From NCBI GenBank assembly GCA_036503065.1, contig DASXXM010000585.1, positions 1 to 14,123 of the forward strand: DNA of 14,123 bases, read 5' to 3'. The DNA is from DATEPR01 sp036503065 (GTDB taxonomy: Bacteria > Actinomycetota > Actinomycetes > Mycobacteriales > Pseudonocardiaceae). The notes under the pieces are model-generated. The model was not told the DNA's origin and did no database searches. It was given only the letters and a program-made list of their open reading frames with translations. This document shows, one piece after another, positions 13,193 through 14,123 of the stretch (its first letter is position 1; the number at the start of each line of letters is the position of its first letter). Position numbers and translations under genes: made by a program.

Positions 13193-13526
13193 GTTGAGAC
13201 ACCTCACAGGGCAGGTGACAGGGACCGTCGCGAATCGAGGTCCGTCGCTGAATAATCGTATCTGGTACTCCGACAACCAATCGCCAGCCCGCGGAGCTCA
13301 ACTCGGGCGGTTCCCGTCGCCATCGCGTTGATCAGGGCGATTCGGAAGATCGCCATCGGGAGTTCTCCAGCGTTCGCCGGCTGGGGACGGCTCTGCGGCG
13401 AAATTCCAACAGCTCAGTGGCTTGTCGACTGTATGTTGTAGTGCGAGGCGGGCAGGGCTGACTGTCCTTTCCAGTCTGGACGACGCCGTCGGAACCAGAC
13501 TTGAGCATCGATAAGGGGCAACTGTT
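13193..13526. other. Divergent intergenic region with repeat copy 3 and a leader hairpin
   Basis: These 334 bp separate the winged-helix gene from the rightward gene at 13527. They hold repeat copy 3 and a hairpin (13473-13479 agtctgg with 13495-13501 ccagact, with an inner cgacg-c-cgtcg stem). The hairpin would fold in the leader of the rightward gene 25 nt before its ATG. Frames here on the minus strand continue through the next gene as its shadow and are not called. Promoters for both genes must lie here but none is clear. Confidence 0.5.
13347..13421 (-). repeat. Degenerate ~75-bp repeat, copy 3
   Basis: On the minus strand it begins GCCACTGAGCTGTTGGAATT and runs through ccggcgaacg and ggagaactc blocks. 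It matches copy 1 best. With copy 2 it brackets the winged-helix gene. Conceptual translation in one frame keeps an A-x-E-L-L-x-x-R segment in all three copies (AAELLELRS, AAELLGFRR, ATELLEFRR), so an origin as a decayed coding tail is possible. Confidence 0.5.
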
Positions 13527-14123
13527 ATGGACGTGCCGGTGGACTGGACCGGCCCGAGTGGGCATGTGCTTCAGGAACCGTGGATGAAGGAGTCCTTCCG
13601 CGAGGACCTGGCTGCGCTGATCAGCGACCTGGAGGCCAGTGGCGTGCCTGGCCTGGACGGCAAGCGGACCGCGTTCCGGACTGGCTGCCGGATCGACAGG
13701 GGTTCGCGGAAGTCCCAGCAGTTGCCGCGTGTCGTGCGTCAGGAGCAAGCGGTCAACGCCCTGTTGAACCAGCGGGCCGAGTTGCTCGTCGGGGCGCAAC
13801 TGGCGAAAGCTGGTGTGCTGACACGGATGCGCGCGGACACGCCGGACTTCGAGGGGCGATGGGGCTCGGAAGAGTTCGGCGTCGAGGTGACCACGCGTGC
13901 CCGCCCTGAAGTCAGCGAGGCGTTGCATCAGGTGCTGGAGCAGAGTTTGTGGGAGGGCCCTGATGTCTTGGTCACCCTCGTCCGGACGGGGAAACTGTTC
14001 TCCGAGGAACCTGAGACGATCGCCGAGGTCGGTGCGCGCGTGATCGCGGAGATCACGCAGCGCGTCGCGGACGGCGGAGACGAGCCGGGGTCGGCGGTGA
14101 TCCCCGTGCCGGAGTTGGAGCTG
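13527..14123 (+). CDS. Unknown protein with possible PD-(D/E)XK nuclease-like core, C-terminus off the edge
   Basis: 199 codons are open from the ATG at 13527 to the right edge, with an in-frame TAA just upstream (13512-13514), so this is the first possible start. AAGGGG lies about 8 nt before it. The protein is soluble. A helix with Glu84 (AELLVGAQLAKAGV) is followed by TPDFEG (Asp107, Glu109) and FGVEVTTR (Glu120-Val-Thr122). This helix, then Asp, then strand E-x-T order resembles PD-(D/E)XK-type nuclease folds, with Thr in place of the usual Lys. A beta-strand follows (DVLVTLVRTG). The N-terminal 75 residues are charged and without recognised motif. The nuclease reading is tentative; a non-catalytic relative is possible. 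It is divergent from the winged-helix gene and could form a two-gene system with it. Confidence 0.75.
   Translation, partial: MDVPVDWTGPSGHVLQEPWMKESFREDLAALISDLEASGVPGLDGKRTAFRTGCRIDRGSRKSQQLPRVVRQEQAVNALLNQRAELLVGAQLAKAGVLTRMRADTPDFEGRWGSEEFGVEVTTRARPEVSEALHQVLEQSLWEGPDVLVTLVRTGKLFSEEPETIAEVGARVIAEITQRVADGGDEPGSAVIPVPELEL

Noticed and set aside
11721..13421. The three short repeats read as a CRISPR array
   Set aside because: The copies are about 440 and 1185 bp apart, only about 70% similar, and have no regular spacers or nearby cas genes.
13332..13928. A minus-strand frame of 198 codons running through the intergenic region into the right-edge gene
   Set aside because: It is antisense to the gene at 13527, which has an upstream in-frame stop, a start and better composition; no domain is visible. 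Only the repeat copy 3 portion is of interest.

Overview
The window is chromosomal DNA from a high-GC actinomycete, probably a Pseudonocardiaceae-type organism. The clues are strong GC bias at third codon positions, a mycothiol-dependent maleylpyruvate isomerase-type protein, a SARP/AfsR regulator, a polyprenol-phosphate-mannose synthase and a GT87 mannosyltransferase. The genus is inferred, since no rRNA or other taxonomic marker is present.

Layout. 1-1392 (minus): the N-terminal part of a DinB/DUF664 protein, then a zinc-independent NADP(H) oxidoreductase of the MDR/YncB type with a TetR-style palindrome upstream. 1434-2013: a gene-free divergent region holding a perfect 17-bp hairpin that ends no visible gene. 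2014-4193 (plus): a tightly coupled pair, a GT2 polyprenyl-phosphate-sugar synthase and a GT87 membrane glycosyltransferase. Together they can charge a lipid-phosphate sugar and use it outside the membrane. 4179-6923 (minus): a 914-aa AfsR-like SARP-NB-ARC-TPR regulator, overlapping the GT87 gene by 15 bp tail to tail. It is divergent from a LuxR-type regulator (7092-7745) whose receiver lacks the phospho-accepting Asp. The shared intergenic region holds an 11-bp-period direct repeat and a 12-bp inverted repeat.

7823-8440 (plus) is a DinB/MDMPI protein. It converges, across a 12-bp-stem terminator, on two small minus-strand membrane ORFs, one of them a 19-residue hydrophobic peptide with an excellent ribosome binding site. 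9054-10037 is an unrecognised actinobacterial protein. 10090-10875 is a DPM1/Ppm1-like polyprenol-phosphate mannose synthase, convergent with a TfoX N-domain protein (10884-11225).

From about 11230 to the right edge the window looks accessory. It holds a 42-codon ORF with its own promoter, operator-like palindrome and terminators; a divergent tRNA-Asp-like cloverleaf followed by a terminator; a short remnant of a gene; and three degenerate copies of a ~75-bp repeat. Two of the repeats flank a 301-aa protein with two predicted winged-helix domains, a Gly/Asn-rich linker and a hydrophobic C-terminus. Divergent from it, a gene running off the right edge encodes a protein with a possible PD-(D/E)XK-like core. 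This right-hand block is the best candidate for an undescribed, possibly defence-related, system, but that is inference from architecture and context only.
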